64,000 nt of DNA from Emticicia aquatilis (lineage in GTDB: Bacteria > Bacteroidota > Bacteroidia > Cytophagales > Spirosomataceae). Under the pieces are notes generated by a model. The model saw only the letters and a list, made by a program, of their open reading frames with translations, did no database searches and had not been told where the DNA came from. Below, piece by piece: positions 8,191 through 17,484 of the stretch. The stretch is taken from positions 1 through 64,000 of the forward strand of contig NZ_BMKK01000014.1 of assembly GCF_014644295.1 (NCBI RefSeq), in the 5' to 3' direction. The first letter of the stretch is position 1. Each line of letters starts with the position of its first letter. Both the position numbers and the translations under genes were made by a program.

Positions 8191-8760
8191 ATGATAGAGG
8201 TTTTAAAACAACATATCACCAATAGGCTCGGCAATGACCTTGATAATTTGGATATGGTGCTTTCCTCTTTTAAACATATCAAAACCAAGCGAAATCAGCA
8301 TCTTTTACAACAAAGCGATGTTTGTAAATATGTATATTTCGTTGCCAAAGGTTGTTTGCAGGTCTATGTTTATGACAAAGATTTTAATGAAACAACCCGT
8401 GATATCATCATTGAAGATAATTGGTGTTCAGAGCTTTTAAGTTTTGGCAGTGGCAAACCAGCCTTAGAAAATATAAGAACCGTTGAACCCTGCGAACTTT
8501 TCGCCATAGATAGACCGACTTTTCAAAAACTGATGGAAACAGTTCCTCAGTTTGACAAAGTTTATAAACAAATCCTTGAGGCATCTTATGCCAACTCCGT
8601 CTATCGTATCAATACATTCGTATCATTGACAGCATTGGATAGAATTAAATGGTTGATGGAATACCGCCCAATGCTCATGACACGCCTTTCGAGTAAACTC
8701 ATCGCTTCCTACTTGGGCATCAATAAAGATGTTTTTAGCCGCCTCAAAGCCAAACTCTAA
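8191..8760 (+). CDS. Crp/Fnr-family transcriptional regulator
   Basis: The 189-residue protein has a cyclic-nucleotide-binding-like barrel (about 20-125: YVYFVAKGCLQVYVYDKD) and a short C-terminal helix-turn-helix (LSSKLIASYLGINKDVFSRLKAKL). This compact form is common in Bacteroidota and often lacks a canonical cAMP-binding pocket; I see no clear GE..R.A motif. It is followed by a YCII-domain protein and a DoxX-like membrane protein with spacings of 78 and 12 bp, so the three may form an operon under its control. Confidence 0.85.
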   Translation: MIEVLKQHITNRLGNDLDNLDMVLSSFKHIKTKRNQHLLQQSDVCKYVYFVAKGCLQVYVYDKDFNETTRDIIIEDNWCSELLSFGSGKPALENIRTVEPCELFAIDRPTFQKLMETVPQFDKVYKQILEASYANSVYRINTFVSLTALDRIKWLMEYRPMLMTRLSSKLIASYLGINKDVFSRLKAKL

Positions 8761-8838
8761 AACATAGACTTTTGTCATCATTCACGAAATTATAATTGCT
8801 GAAATTTGTCCCATCATTCACAATTAAAGTTAAAAATT

Positions 8839-9192
8839 ATGACAGAGTATCTATTGTTATTTCGCAACGCCAGTGCCGAAAACGGATATTTGGCCACTTC
8901 ACAAGATATGGCAGAAGACATGCCTAAATGGCAATCTTGGATTGGGAATATTGCCATGCAAGGAAAATTAGTACACACCGCCCCAATGCGTTATGAAGCG
9001 TCTATTGTAAGCAATAGTGGTATTTTCTACGGCCCACATAAAGAAATTGACAGTGTTTTAGTAGTGGGATTCTTAATTTGCAAATCTGATAGTTTGGAAG
9101 AAGTACAAGAATGGAGCAAAACCTGCCCAGTACTAAAATACCCCAAAAGCTCGGTTGAAATTCGCCCACTTATTCCTTTTCCAAATAACTAA
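8839..9192 (+). CDS. YCII-related domain protein
   Basis: This 117-residue protein starts at ATG 8839; a longer frame from 8806 adds only twelve unlikely residues. It matches the YCII/DGPF-like fold: an N-terminal strand MTEYLLLFRN, a central IFYGPHKEIDSVLVVGFLIC and the final CPVLKYPKSSVEIRPLIP. Family members are small ferredoxin-like dimers, sometimes linked to dehydrochlorination or to ECF sigma factors, but mostly uncharacterised. It is tightly linked to the downstream membrane protein (12 bp). Confidence 0.75.
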   Translation: MTEYLLLFRNASAENGYLATSQDMAEDMPKWQSWIGNIAMQGKLVHTAPMRYEASIVSNSGIFYGPHKEIDSVLVVGFLICKSDSLEEVQEWSKTCPVLKYPKSSVEIRPLIPFPNN

Positions 9193-9204
9193 ACAAGCAA
9201 TACA

Positions 9205-9621
9205 ATGGATAAAATCTTAAATTCGGGTAGATATATATTCCCTCTTTCGTTTTTGCTTTATGTTGGTTTGCACTTAGGCAAGCCCGAAGTTGGGGCTTCG
9301 TTTGTGCCTAATTATATTCCGTTTCCGTACTTTTGGAATTACTTTACCTTAGTTTGCATCTTATTATTTATCGTAAGTGCCGTAATTGGGAAGTACGATA
9401 AATTAGCCTACTCATTGATGGCAGTTTATGTAGTCTTAATGGCCGTTTTAGTACATTTACCAAGAACTATGGGGCAAGAATTAGGCGTTAAAAACATGAC
9501 TGCCGATATAGCAAGAGAGAAAGAACTTGAAATGGTAAACTTTTTTAGAAATATAATGGTAACTGGGGCATTATTGGCATTTGCTAAATTTGTAGCCAAA
9601 GATAAACGTATTATTGGGTAG
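9205..9621 (+). CDS. DoxX-like four-helix membrane protein
   Basis: The 138-residue protein has four hydrophobic segments (about 9-25, 45-62, 66-85 and 112-130), in the pattern of the DoxX/DoxD-like family. The charged loop LPRTMGQELGVKNMTAD resembles the loop after the third helix in DoxX-like proteins. The biochemical function is not known. It is the last gene of the Crp/YCII cluster and ends just before a strong terminator. Confidence 0.65.
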   Translation: MDKILNSGRYIFPLSFLLYVGLHLGKPEVGASFVPNYIPFPYFWNYFTLVCILLFIVSAVIGKYDKLAYSLMAVYVVLMAVLVHLPRTMGQELGVKNMTADIAREKELEMVNFFRNIMVTGALLAFAKFVAKDKRIIG

Positions 9622-9630
9622 TTACATTCT

Positions 9631-9674
9631 ATAACAAACGAGGCTTGGAATAACTTCCAAGCCTCGTTTGTTAT
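9631..9674. terminator. Bidirectional terminator, 20-bp perfect stem
   Basis: Arms ataacaaacgaggcttggaa and ttccaagcctcgtttgttat enclose a 4-nt loop between two convergent genes (ends at 9621 and 9686). Confidence 0.85.
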
Positions 9675-9685
9675 ATATAAATTCT

Positions 9686-11098
9686 CTATTTATACTGCTC
9701 AATAATTCTAAAAAGAGCCTTCTGCGTATCCAAATTCGGGAAGAAATCATAGATTTGGGCGTGAGCATCATAGTTTAGAATCAAGCCAGTTTCGAGGTAT
9801 TTGTAGGCTTCGTTGTAGCTTCCATCAAAAATCAAATAGGCCGCTGCTCGATAAAATAAATCGGCATCGTCGGGCATTTCGCTGATTCCGTCATACACAA
9901 TCTCGAAGGCTTTGCCATATTGGCTTTGCTCAAAGAAAAGCAACGACCAATTCAACCAAATATCAGGGTTATTTGGGTCGAGTGCCACAGCTTGTGTGTA
10001 CGCCTCATTGCTCGATAAAAAATTACCTAATTTAGATTCCGTATCGCCCAAAAGCAACCAATAATCAGCGTTTGCTTCGTTGAGTTTGATGGCTTTTTGC
10101 GTGAAATGAATACTCTCAAACCAACGTTCTTGCTCATATAAAGCCGAACCCATTCCAAACCAAGCATCGTCCCACATTTCATCTAAAACGGTGGCTTCTC
10201 GGTAGTTTTTGTAGGCTTCGTCGTATTGTTCCAGTTTCTCGCAGGCAGCCCCCAAATGCGTATAAACTTCGGCCGTTGGGGCTTCGTGTTTCAGCACATT
10301 GGCGTAGCATTCTTTGGCATCAAGAAAATTACTAAGGTTCATGTAGGCGTGAGCCAAATTGAACCACCCCGAAGCAAAAGTTTCTTTGACCGTAACGGCA
10401 TAATCATACGCAAAAGCCGCATCTTTATGCTTGCCAAGACGGCTGTGAGTCATGCCCAAAGCAAACCACGCAAAGTGCGAGTAGGGGTCATTATCAACTA
10501 ATTCTTGAAAATAGCTGAGGTTTTCTTCTAATTTATCGGCTTGCTCTAAACAAAAAACTAACTCATAAAAAGCAATTTCTTCTTGAAATTTATTGCGAAT
10601 AGCTTTTTTGTAGAAATGAGCTGCTTCTTCAAATTTCTGCCAGTTTTGGTAGGTTTGAGCGAGCTGAAAATATACTGTTTCTTTCTCGTCGGATAATAAT
10701 AATGCCTCACGCAGATGCTCAACTGCTTCCTCGTAATTACCCATGAGGTTGCAAATTACGCCTCTCATGTAGGTGATTTCGTTATCGGCTGGATTATAAG
10801 TGGCAGCAGTATCCAAGACCTCCATTGCTTCGTCGAACTGCTCGTAGTTGGCGTGTAGCTGCACTTTATCGAGTAGTAATTCGAGCGAATAGGGGTATTG
10901 CTGAAGGCCAATTCGGCAGGCTTTCATTGCCATATCCCACTTGCTTTTGAGCAAATAGTATTCGGATAATTGTTCGTATGTTTCTTCGTCGAAGAAAATC
11001 GTTTCTTTACTTTTGAGCATTTCCTCAAAGCGTTCGGCCGATGCTTTCACATCAGCGTCATCGAAACCATCGAATCTGTCACTAAATTCGTGTTGCAT
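9686..11098 (-). CDS. Tetratricopeptide repeat protein
   Basis: A 470-residue soluble protein made almost entirely of TPR units from about residue 60 to the end. Repeats such as AWFALGMTHSRLGKHKDAAF, WFNLAHAYMNLSNFLDAKEC and WFGMGSALYEQERWFESIHF show the 34-residue spacing with W/L/G/Y/A/A positions. No signal peptide or catalytic domain is seen, so a cytosolic scaffold role is likely. I prefer ATG 11098 over the GTG at 11110. The partner is unknown. Confidence 0.85.
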   Translation of the reverse strand: MQHEFSDRFDGFDDADVKASAERFEEMLKSKETIFFDEETYEQLSEYYLLKSKWDMAMKACRIGLQQYPYSLELLLDKVQLHANYEQFDEAMEVLDTAATYNPADNEITYMRGVICNLMGNYEEAVEHLREALLLSDEKETVYFQLAQTYQNWQKFEEAAHFYKKAIRNKFQEEIAFYELVFCLEQADKLEENLSYFQELVDNDPYSHFAWFALGMTHSRLGKHKDAAFAYDYAVTVKETFASGWFNLAHAYMNLSNFLDAKECYANVLKHEAPTAEVYTHLGAACEKLEQYDEAYKNYREATVLDEMWDDAWFGMGSALYEQERWFESIHFTQKAIKLNEANADYWLLLGDTESKLGNFLSSNEAYTQAVALDPNNPDIWLNWSLLFFEQSQYGKAFEIVYDGISEMPDDADLFYRAAAYLIFDGSYNEAYKYLETGLILNYDAHAQIYDFFPNLDTQKALFRIIEQYK

Positions 11099-11330
11099 GT
11101 AGAATTCCACTCAAAGGTTAAACAGCCCAACCAAGGGCTGCACATCGTGCTTAAAATTGATTTTTGGGGTATAAAAAGGGTATTGTAATCTTCTTTGTTT
11201 TAGTCTTATCTACTGATAATCAATAAAATATTATACAAGATTATTTACCCCAATAAAACTATCAATAAATGTAAAAATTATTTATTAAATGTCAATAGTT
11301 TTCCAGAAATAAAAGTTCCTATGGTGGTGA

Positions 11331-11403
11331 TTTGTTATTTGTTACTTGTTATTGGTTTATTTTCTAATCAACTAATAACAAGTAACCAGTTTCCCAGTAA
11401 CTA
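11331..11403. repeat. 'gttacttgttattgg' inverted repeat
   Basis: Left arm tttgttacttgttattgg and right arm ctaataacaagtaacc form an imperfect palindrome that runs into the stop codon of the epimerase gene. Related words recur at 45116-45151. The remainder of the gap (11099-11330) is AT-rich and I see no gene in it. Confidence 0.6.
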
Positions 11404-12393
11404 TTTCAAAAGAAAATTCCCAACTCTACGAATCGTCTCGTCTAAGTCGGTAAATTGAAAATTAATTGCTTTCTGAATCTTTTGGTTTTTATAAGCAAAT
11501 TTCGTGCGAGAGTTATGGGCGGTTTCTTTTGTAATTAATGGAGCTTTTTTTGTAAAGAATGCTCGCAGGGCTTCGAGTCGCCACAGGATTTCGATGGCGA
11601 AAGGTGATAAAGTCTTAAAAGGGGCTTTTTTACCGAAAACGGCCGCTATTTTCTCGAAAAACACCTTGTATGTCGTAGTTCCTCCATTCAGAATAAAGCG
11701 TTCACCTTTAATTTTGGAGGTTGTAAGTTTGAAAATAGCCGTCACGAGGTCGTTTACATCTACATAATTGAGATTGCCGTTGGTATAATATTTGTGCTGG
11801 TCATAAACGTACTTAAAGAGCTGCGTACTACTTTTGTGCCAATCTCCTTCGCCCAAAATAATTGATGGGTTCACCACTACCACATTAAGCCCTTCGGCTT
11901 CGCCACGCCAAACTTCAAGCTCAGCTTCATACTTCGATTTTGCGTAATTTGAGTTGAGCGGAGAGTCTTCCCATTTTTGATTTTCGTCAATGATTCCACC
12001 ATGTACATTTTCTGATGCCGACGTTGGGCGACCCAATGCCGCAATCGAACTTACATGACAGAGCTTTTTGATTTTTTTCTCCAAACAAATATTCACTAAA
12101 TTGGCCGTTCCTTCAACGTTTACCTTAAACATTTGGTTGCGGTCTTTGGGGGCAAACGACACCAATGCGGCCGTATGAACTACAAAATCTTGATTTTCGA
12201 GTGCATTTTCAAGTGAATGTATATCCAAAATATCACCTTCGATGATTTTGATTTTAGAGATAATATCCTTCAATAAAGACAAATCGCTGCCAGCACGGCA
12301 CAATGCCGAAACTTCATAGCCCGCTTCTGTAAATTTACGAGCGGTAGCACTGCCAACTAAGCCATTTGCACCTGTAATTAGAACTCGATTCAT
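11401..12393 (-). CDS. NAD-dependent epimerase/dehydratase family protein (extended SDR)
   Basis: The 330-residue enzyme carries the Rossmann motif TGANGLVG (residues 7-14), the strand ending VVHTAALVSF and the catalytic YAKSK (about 149-153) with the preceding Ser in HVSSIAAL. The pattern resembles dihydroflavonol-reductase-like or 3-beta-HSD-like extended SDRs, which oxidise or reduce alcohol groups using NAD(P). The substrate cannot be read from sequence. It stands alone downstream of guaB on the same strand, separated by a palindromic repeat. Confidence 0.85.
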   Translation of the reverse strand: MNRVLITGANGLVGSATARKFTEAGYEVSALCRAGSDLSLLKDIISKIKIIEGDILDIHSLENALENQDFVVHTAALVSFAPKDRNQMFKVNVEGTANLVNICLEKKIKKLCHVSSIAALGRPTSASENVHGGIIDENQKWEDSPLNSNYAKSKYEAELEVWRGEAEGLNVVVVNPSIILGEGDWHKSSTQLFKYVYDQHKYYTNGNLNYVDVNDLVTAIFKLTTSKIKGERFILNGGTTTYKVFFEKIAAVFGKKAPFKTLSPFAIEILWRLEALRAFFTKKAPLITKETAHNSRTKFAYKNQKIQKAINFQFTDLDETIRRVGNFLLK

Positions 12394-12432
12394 GCTTTCA
12401 ATGAGTGAATGATGCGGTAAATTAACAAAATA

Positions 12433-12522
12433 GAACGCAGATATTTATGATTGTTCGGATTGATTATGATTTGACGAAAGCAAATCATATATCTATCATA
12501 AGAACCATAAAAATCTGCGTTC
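12433..12522. repeat. 'gaacgcrgat' palindromic element, copy 1
   Basis: A 90-bp imperfect palindrome with outer arms gaacgcagat and atctgcgttc; the internal part is AT-rich with aatcat/atgatt words. A second copy with compensating changes (gaacgctgat ... atcagcgttc) is at 42636-42717. It fills most of the gap between the epimerase and guaB. Confidence 0.75.
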
Positions 12523-12551
12523 AGTTTTCTTTTGGTGTAAAAGAAAAACTA

Positions 12552-14018
12552 TTATCTCGAATAGTTCGGAGCTTCTCTTGTAATCTGAATATCGTGTGGG
12601 TGACTTTCTTTGATACCCGCCGCTGTGATTTTTACAAATTTAGCTTTTTGTAAAGTTGCAATATCGCCAGCACCACAGTAGCCCATACCTGCTTTCAAGC
12701 CTCCTACCATTTGATAGATGATTTCAGCAGCACGACCTTTAAATGGCACACGACCCACGATTCCTTCGGGAACGAGTTTCTTAATATCATCTTCGGCATC
12801 TTGGAAATAACGGTCTTTCGAGCCATCTTCCATTGCTTCTACCGAACCCATTCCACGGTATGTTTTAAATTTACGTCCTTCATAAATCACCATTTCTCCA
12901 GGGGCTTCTTCAGTTCCTGCCAAAAGTGAACCCATCATTACGGTACTTGCACCACCAGCGATGGCTTTTACAATATCGCCCGAAAATCGAATTCCACCGT
13001 CGGCAATGACTGGAACGCCGTATTTTGCGGCAGCTTTGGCTGAATCGGCAACAGCCGAAAGTTGTGGCATTCCGATACCTGCAATGATACGAGTCGTACA
13101 GATACTTCCTGGGCCTACACCTACTTTAATTGCATCGGCACCTGCTTTTGAAAGGGCTTCGGCTGCTTCTTCAGTTGCAATATTTCCAACAATAACATCA
13201 ATTTTCGGGAAGGCCGTTTTGATACGTTTGAGGGTGTCAATTACACCTTTCGAGTGTCCGTGAGCAGTGTCGATACTTACCACGTCAACACCTGCTTTGA
13301 TTAGGGCTTCTACACGTGCCTCAATATCAGGAGTTACGCCTACGGCCGCACCTGCAAGTAAACGACCTAAGCTATCTTTTGCGGCATTTGGGCGGTCTTT
13401 TTTCTTTAAAATATCTCGGTAAGTAATCAAACCGATGATTCGGTATTCTTTATCAACAATCGGGAGTTTCTCGATTTTATAATTACGTAAGATGTCTTCA
13501 GCTTCAGCCAATCCTGCTCCTTCATGCCCAACGATTAGGTTTTCTTTGGTCATGATATCGGTGATTGATTTTGAAGCGTCTTGCTGAAAACGTAAATCAC
13601 GGTTAGTAATAATTCCTTTAAGCTTTTGGTTTTCGTCAACGATTGGAATACCACCGATGCGGAATTCTTTCATGATGCGAAGAGCATCGCCAACAGTTGC
13701 TGTTTCGTGCAGTGTAATTGGGTCGATAATCATGCCACTCTCCGAACGCTTCACCTTGCGAACTTGCTCGGCTTGCTGTTGGATAGACATATTTTTGTGA
13801 ATAAAGCCGATTCCACCTTCTTGTGCCATCGCTACGGCCATTTCGTATTCGGTAACGGTATCCATTGCCGCCGAAATAAGAGGAATGTTTAATTGAATAT
13901 TTTTGGTTAAAAATGTTTTAGTTTGCGTATCTCGTGGAAGTACCTCTGAATAGGCTGGGACGAGCAGAACGTCGTCGTAGGTGAGTGCTTCGTAAAGCAA
14001 CTTTGAAGAATCTAACAT
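12552..14018 (-). CDS. guaB: IMP dehydrogenase
   Basis: GuaB oxidises IMP to XMP, the first committed step of GTP synthesis. The 488-residue form (start ATG 14018) has the normal length; the frame can be opened to 14048 but would add ten weakly supported residues. The TIM barrel is interrupted by two CBS domains (about 95-210). The catalytic loop GPGSICTTR (Cys near 307), ADGGIRFSGDI and the flap YRGMGSVEAM are all present. gmk, which acts next on the GMP branch, is elsewhere in this window (36095-36697). Confidence 0.97.
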   Translation of the reverse strand: MLDSSKLLYEALTYDDVLLVPAYSEVLPRDTQTKTFLTKNIQLNIPLISAAMDTVTEYEMAVAMAQEGGIGFIHKNMSIQQQAEQVRKVKRSESGMIIDPITLHETATVGDALRIMKEFRIGGIPIVDENQKLKGIITNRDLRFQQDASKSITDIMTKENLIVGHEGAGLAEAEDILRNYKIEKLPIVDKEYRIIGLITYRDILKKKDRPNAAKDSLGRLLAGAAVGVTPDIEARVEALIKAGVDVVSIDTAHGHSKGVIDTLKRIKTAFPKIDVIVGNIATEEAAEALSKAGADAIKVGVGPGSICTTRIIAGIGMPQLSAVADSAKAAAKYGVPVIADGGIRFSGDIVKAIAGGASTVMMGSLLAGTEEAPGEMVIYEGRKFKTYRGMGSVEAMEDGSKDRYFQDAEDDIKKLVPEGIVGRVPFKGRAAEIIYQMVGGLKAGMGYCGAGDIATLQKAKFVKITAAGIKESHPHDIQITREAPNYSR

Positions 14019-14146
14019 AGCAAATAATTTCGTTTTCTTATTTGCCAAGCAAAATTACGGCAAATATTTGAAAACGACAATTTTATACGAAAAATTTAAT
14101 TTTTGGGTAATGTTTAAGAAAGTAAAGTTTCGGCGAATAAAACCCA

Positions 14147-14181
14147 AAATGCCCATTTATTTTTCAATAAATGGGCATTTT
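14147..14181. terminator. Terminator after ahcY, 16-bp perfect stem
   Basis: Arms aaaatgcccatttatt and aataaatgggcatttt enclose loop ttc between the end of ahcY (14224) and the start of guaB. A tract follows on both strands. Confidence 0.8.
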
Positions 14182-14191
14182 GATATAAAAT

Positions 14192-14222
14192 ACTATCGAC
14201 TTTCGTCCGTGGACGGTAGTGT
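14192..14222. repeat. 'gactatcgaccgtggac' family repeat after ahcY
   Basis: The words actatcgactttcg, tccgtggac and ggtagtgt form a short imperfect palindrome directly next to the ahcY stop codon. Confidence 0.65.
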
Positions 14223-14223
14223 A

Positions 14224-15540
14224 TTAATAACGATACATTTCAGATTTGAATGGACCTTCTGGTGTTACACCGATGTAAGCCGCTTGTTCTGCATCTAAGG
14301 TATCTAATTTAGCACCAACGTGAGCCAAGTGGAAAGCAGCTACTTTCTCATCTAATTGCTTAGGAAGAACGTAAACTTTTTTCTCGTATTTCTCTGGGTT
14401 GTTCCAAAGTTCGATTTGTGCTAATGTTTGGTTTGAGAATGAGCATGACATCACGAATGATGGGTGACCCATTGCACAACCTAAGTTTACTAAACGACCT
14501 TCGGCCAAGATAATGATTTCTTTGCCATCAATTTCATACATATCAACTTGTGGTTTGATAGTAGATTTTGTGTGGCCATAGTTTTGGTTTAACCAAGCCA
14601 TGTCGATTTCGTTATCGAAGTGACCGATGTTACAAACGATAGCCTTGTCACGCATTGCTTTGAAGTGACGGTCACGGATGATATTTACGTTACCAGTAGC
14701 CGTTACGAAGATATTTGCACGAGTTACTGCTTCATCCATTGGTACTACTTCGTAGCCGTCCATTGCCGCTTGTAAAGCACAGATTGGGTCGATTTCAGTA
14801 ACCAATACACGGCAACCAGCACCACGAAGTGATTCTGCCGAACCTTTACCTACATCACCATAACCTGCAACAGCAGCAACTTTACCTGCCATCATTACGT
14901 CAGTTGCACGACGAATCGCATCAACTAATGATTCTTTACAACCGTATTTATTATCGAATTTCGATTTTGTTACTGAGTCGTTTACGTTGATAGCTGGCAA
15001 GAATAATGTGCCATTTTTCATACGCTCGTACAAACGGTGAACACCCGTTGTAGTTTCTTCTGATAAACCTTTGATACCTGAGATAAGGTCAGGATATACA
15101 TCGAATACCATATTTGTAAGGTCGCCACCATCATCCAAAATCATGTTTAATGGTTTTTGTTCTTCACCGAAAAACAAAGTTTGCTCAATACACCAGTCGA
15201 ATTCTTCGGCTGTTTGACCTTTCCAAGCATAAACTTGAATACCAGCAGCAGCAATAGCAGCAGCAGCGTGGTCTTGAGTTGAGAAAATATTACAAGAAGA
15301 CCAAGTTACTTCAGCACCTAACTCTACAAGGGTTTCAATCAAAACCGCAGTTTGGATTGTCATGTGTAAACATCCTGCTACTCTTGCACCTGCCAATGGT
15401 TTCGACGGGCCATATTCAGCACGGATTGCCATCAAACCTGGCATTTCGGCTTCTGCTAATTTAATTTCTTTACGACCCCAATCGGCAAGAGTGATGTCTT
15501 TTACCTTGTACGGGAGATAAGTTTTTGTTGCTGTTGACAT
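14224..15540 (-). CDS. ahcY: Adenosylhomocysteinase
   Basis: AhcY reversibly splits S-adenosylhomocysteine into adenosine and homocysteine, relieving inhibition of methyltransferases. The 438-residue protein has the NAD-binding loop [15 protein letters not shown], the catalytic segment [15 protein letters not shown], the substrate His in HMTIQTA and the C-terminal KSEMYRY that completes the neighbouring subunit's NAD site. It is monocistronic by appearance, closed by the terminator at 14147-14181. I saw no SAH riboswitch-like fold in the roughly 145 bp upstream, but cannot exclude one. Confidence 0.97.
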   Translation of the reverse strand: MSTATKTYLPYKVKDITLADWGRKEIKLAEAEMPGLMAIRAEYGPSKPLAGARVAGCLHMTIQTAVLIETLVELGAEVTWSSCNIFSTQDHAAAAIAAAGIQVYAWKGQTAEEFDWCIEQTLFFGEEQKPLNMILDDGGDLTNMVFDVYPDLISGIKGLSEETTTGVHRLYERMKNGTLFLPAINVNDSVTKSKFDNKYGCKESLVDAIRRATDVMMAGKVAAVAGYGDVGKGSAESLRGAGCRVLVTEIDPICALQAAMDGYEVVPMDEAVTRANIFVTATGNVNIIRDRHFKAMRDKAIVCNIGHFDNEIDMAWLNQNYGHTKSTIKPQVDMYEIDGKEIIILAEGRLVNLGCAMGHPSFVMSCSFSNQTLAQIELWNNPEKYEKKVYVLPKQLDEKVAAFHLAHVGAKLDTLDAEQAAYIGVTPEGPFKSEMYRY

Positions 15541-15686
15541 TATTGATATAAGTTAAATTATCCTTTTAAAATTATTAATTTAGTTGGTTTTTCTAAATTT
15601 TCAACAAAATTAGGATAAATTATTTGCTACATCAACTTTTTTTGGATAATTTTTATTTAGCGGATAAAGCAATATCGCCGATATTT

Positions 15687-16346
15687 TTAGTTTTTCTTCA
15701 ATTTCATTTTTCCATCTTTCAGCACAATCGTATCTTTTTTGTCTTGTTTCTTGTAGCCGTTTCCTTCGGGGTCAATATCTGAGTCGAAACCCGTAGCCGA
15801 TGTAATGACTTTACTTTCGATTTTATCTTTGATTCGGCCCAAGCCGCCGAGTACTGTGGCCGAGGCTTTTTCTTTCCAATATGACCCTATCAGCGTGGCG
15901 TTGAAAGTTATTTCTATAAAACCATCTGCACCTGCTTTTACCTCTAATGTTTCATCATTATTCTGCGATTCTCCTACGTGATAATCCATACGAGGCTCTT
16001 TGATTTCTTCCACATACTTAATGGCAGCAATACCTTTGTATTTGCCCAAATCTTGTGCTTTCTTGATATTTTCTTTGGTATCGGGGTTATCGGCATTTAC
16101 AATCAGGTAGTTACCCGACTCAACCGCCGAGCGACCGTAGTAATCACCAAGCCAAATTCTTAGCATTTTATCTGGTTTAGTGGCATTACCCGTAAAATAA
16201 GCATAATTCCCAATTTTAATTTGGCGAGGCTGAGTCTTAAACTCTTTGCCATCAAGCATAACACTCATTGAGTTTTCGTTGGTAATCTGAGCGAAAACTC
16301 CTATCGAAAAAATAAACGATAAAAAGAAAATGACTGCTGTTTTCAT
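15687..16346 (-). CDS. Secreted protein of unknown function
   Basis: This 219-residue protein begins with a clear Sec signal peptide (MKTAVIFFLSFIFSIGVFAQ). The mature part is polar with alternating beta-like segments (MSVMLDGKEFKTQPRQIKIG, YFTGNATKPDKMLRIWLG) and ends in a lysine-rich tail (LKDGKMKLKKN). I do not recognise a family. It is likely periplasmic or surface-exposed. It stands alone between ahcY and the DUF2911 gene, behind the latter's terminator. Confidence 0.65.
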   Translation of the reverse strand: MKTAVIFFLSFIFSIGVFAQITNENSMSVMLDGKEFKTQPRQIKIGNYAYFTGNATKPDKMLRIWLGDYYGRSAVESGNYLIVNADNPDTKENIKKAQDLGKYKGIAAIKYVEEIKEPRMDYHVGESQNNDETLEVKAGADGFIEITFNATLIGSYWKEKASATVLGGLGRIKDKIESKVITSATGFDSDIDPEGNGYKKQDKKDTIVLKDGKMKLKKN

Positions 16347-16446
16347 GTTCGACTTGATTTATGGGTGACTGGTTCTTTTTGATAAAGTTAGAGAAGTTCA
16401 GCGAATAAGTCTATGATTATCAGCATTGTTTTGGTGTAAAAACAAA

Positions 16447-16478
16447 AAAGCTCCCTTTCTGAAGAAAGAGAGCTTCTG
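16447..16478 (-). terminator. Terminator after the DUF2911 gene
   Basis: On the minus strand a near-perfect stem (agctctctttct / agaaagggagct) is followed by a T-rich tract (ttttttgttttt). Confidence 0.7.
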
Positions 16479-16500
16479 TTGTAAAACTATTATCAGATGC

Positions 16501-17331
16501 TTACTTCAAAGTAGCAATCAATTTTTCGTTTAAAGCTACATAATCAGGGTTTCCACCTGCTTTTGCTAATTCGATTCCTTTCGTAGCAGTTGCTTTTGCA
16601 CCAGCCTTATCACCAAGTTTAGCTTGGATTTTTGCTTTTAAATGTACCATCCAATAAGCACTTGGTTGAGCATCAATGGCTTTATTTACCCATTCTAAAG
16701 CTTTATTTAAATCTTTGCCATTATCAAAGTAATAACTTGCTGCGGCAAAGTACGGGCGATTATCTACATTCATCGCTCCATCAATTGATGCCATAATTTT
16801 GCTATCAATATCAGCTTCTACTGGAATGCTCACGGCTGTGTTTTCCCACAAAATTTGGATATTTGCCGATGCCGCCATCACATCACCAATGATAATCGTA
16901 AACGATTCGATATTCATTGGTAGAGTCATTGATTTTACTTTGAAACGAGCTACGTCCTCTTCTTTTTTGTAGCCATTTAGTCCACCGTTATTTACGCCTT
17001 TGTTCAAGATGATTTCCCACTCTCCAACATTCGGAATTGAGTAAAGTGCATACGAACCTGCTTTTACGGCCACACCACCAACTTTCACGTCTTCGCCGAA
17101 AGTTACTTTGGTTGCACCATTAGCACCCGTTCTCCACATAGCACCAAAAGGCACTAAATCACCAAAAATCTTACGACCTTTAGCCAATGGACGAGAATAA
17201 TTTACTTCGATTGATGAAAGTGCAAAATCTTGCTTGATAGTTTGGGTTGGACTCGGAGCTGGCGTTTTGATACCTTGTGCCATTGCTCCCATTGATACAA
17301 AAAGAGAGAATAGTAAAACGATTTTTTTCAT
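16501..17331 (-). CDS. DUF2911 domain protein, exported
   Basis: A 276-residue protein with signal peptide MKKIVLLFSLFVSMGAMAQ, starting at ATG 17331; the longer frame to 17445 is coded partly by an intergenic repeat. Residues about 30-180 match DUF2911 (NYSRPLAKGRKIFGDLVPFG, MWRTGANGATKVTF, AGSYALYSIPNVGEWEIILN), a beta-rich domain of unknown function common in Bacteroidota. The C-terminal 80 residues form a TPR-like helical region (ALEWVNKAIDAQPSAYWMVHL). It probably acts in the periplasm. Confidence 0.85.
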   Translation of the reverse strand: MKKIVLLFSLFVSMGAMAQGIKTPAPSPTQTIKQDFALSSIEVNYSRPLAKGRKIFGDLVPFGAMWRTGANGATKVTFGEDVKVGGVAVKAGSYALYSIPNVGEWEIILNKGVNNGGLNGYKKEEDVARFKVKSMTLPMNIESFTIIIGDVMAASANIQILWENTAVSIPVEADIDSKIMASIDGAMNVDNRPYFAAASYYFDNGKDLNKALEWVNKAIDAQPSAYWMVHLKAKIQAKLGDKAGAKATATKGIELAKAGGNPDYVALNEKLIATLK

Positions 17332-17396
17332 TTGTGTTTGATAGATTTTGTTTGAATACCTATAACGCTGAAACTTGGAAAATGGTTTGGTTGAGA

Positions 17397-17478
17397 AGAC
17401 AAGAGATATTAGACAAAAGACAAGAGAGTTAAAACGGTGTATCAAAATCTTTTGTCTCCTGTCTATTATCTCTTGTCT
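17397..17478. repeat. 'agacaagagata' inverted repeat
   Basis: Outer arms agacaagagata and tatctcttgtct, with inner words agacaaaagac and cttttgtctcctgtc, form an 82-bp palindrome between the Gfo/Idh/MocA gene and the DUF2911 gene. It is distinct in sequence from the other families here. Confidence 0.7.
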
Positions 17479-17484
17479 AAAAAC

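Noticed and set aside
15541-15686. SAH riboswitch upstream of ahcY
   Set aside because: The segment is AT-rich and I see no strong helices with the conserved core.
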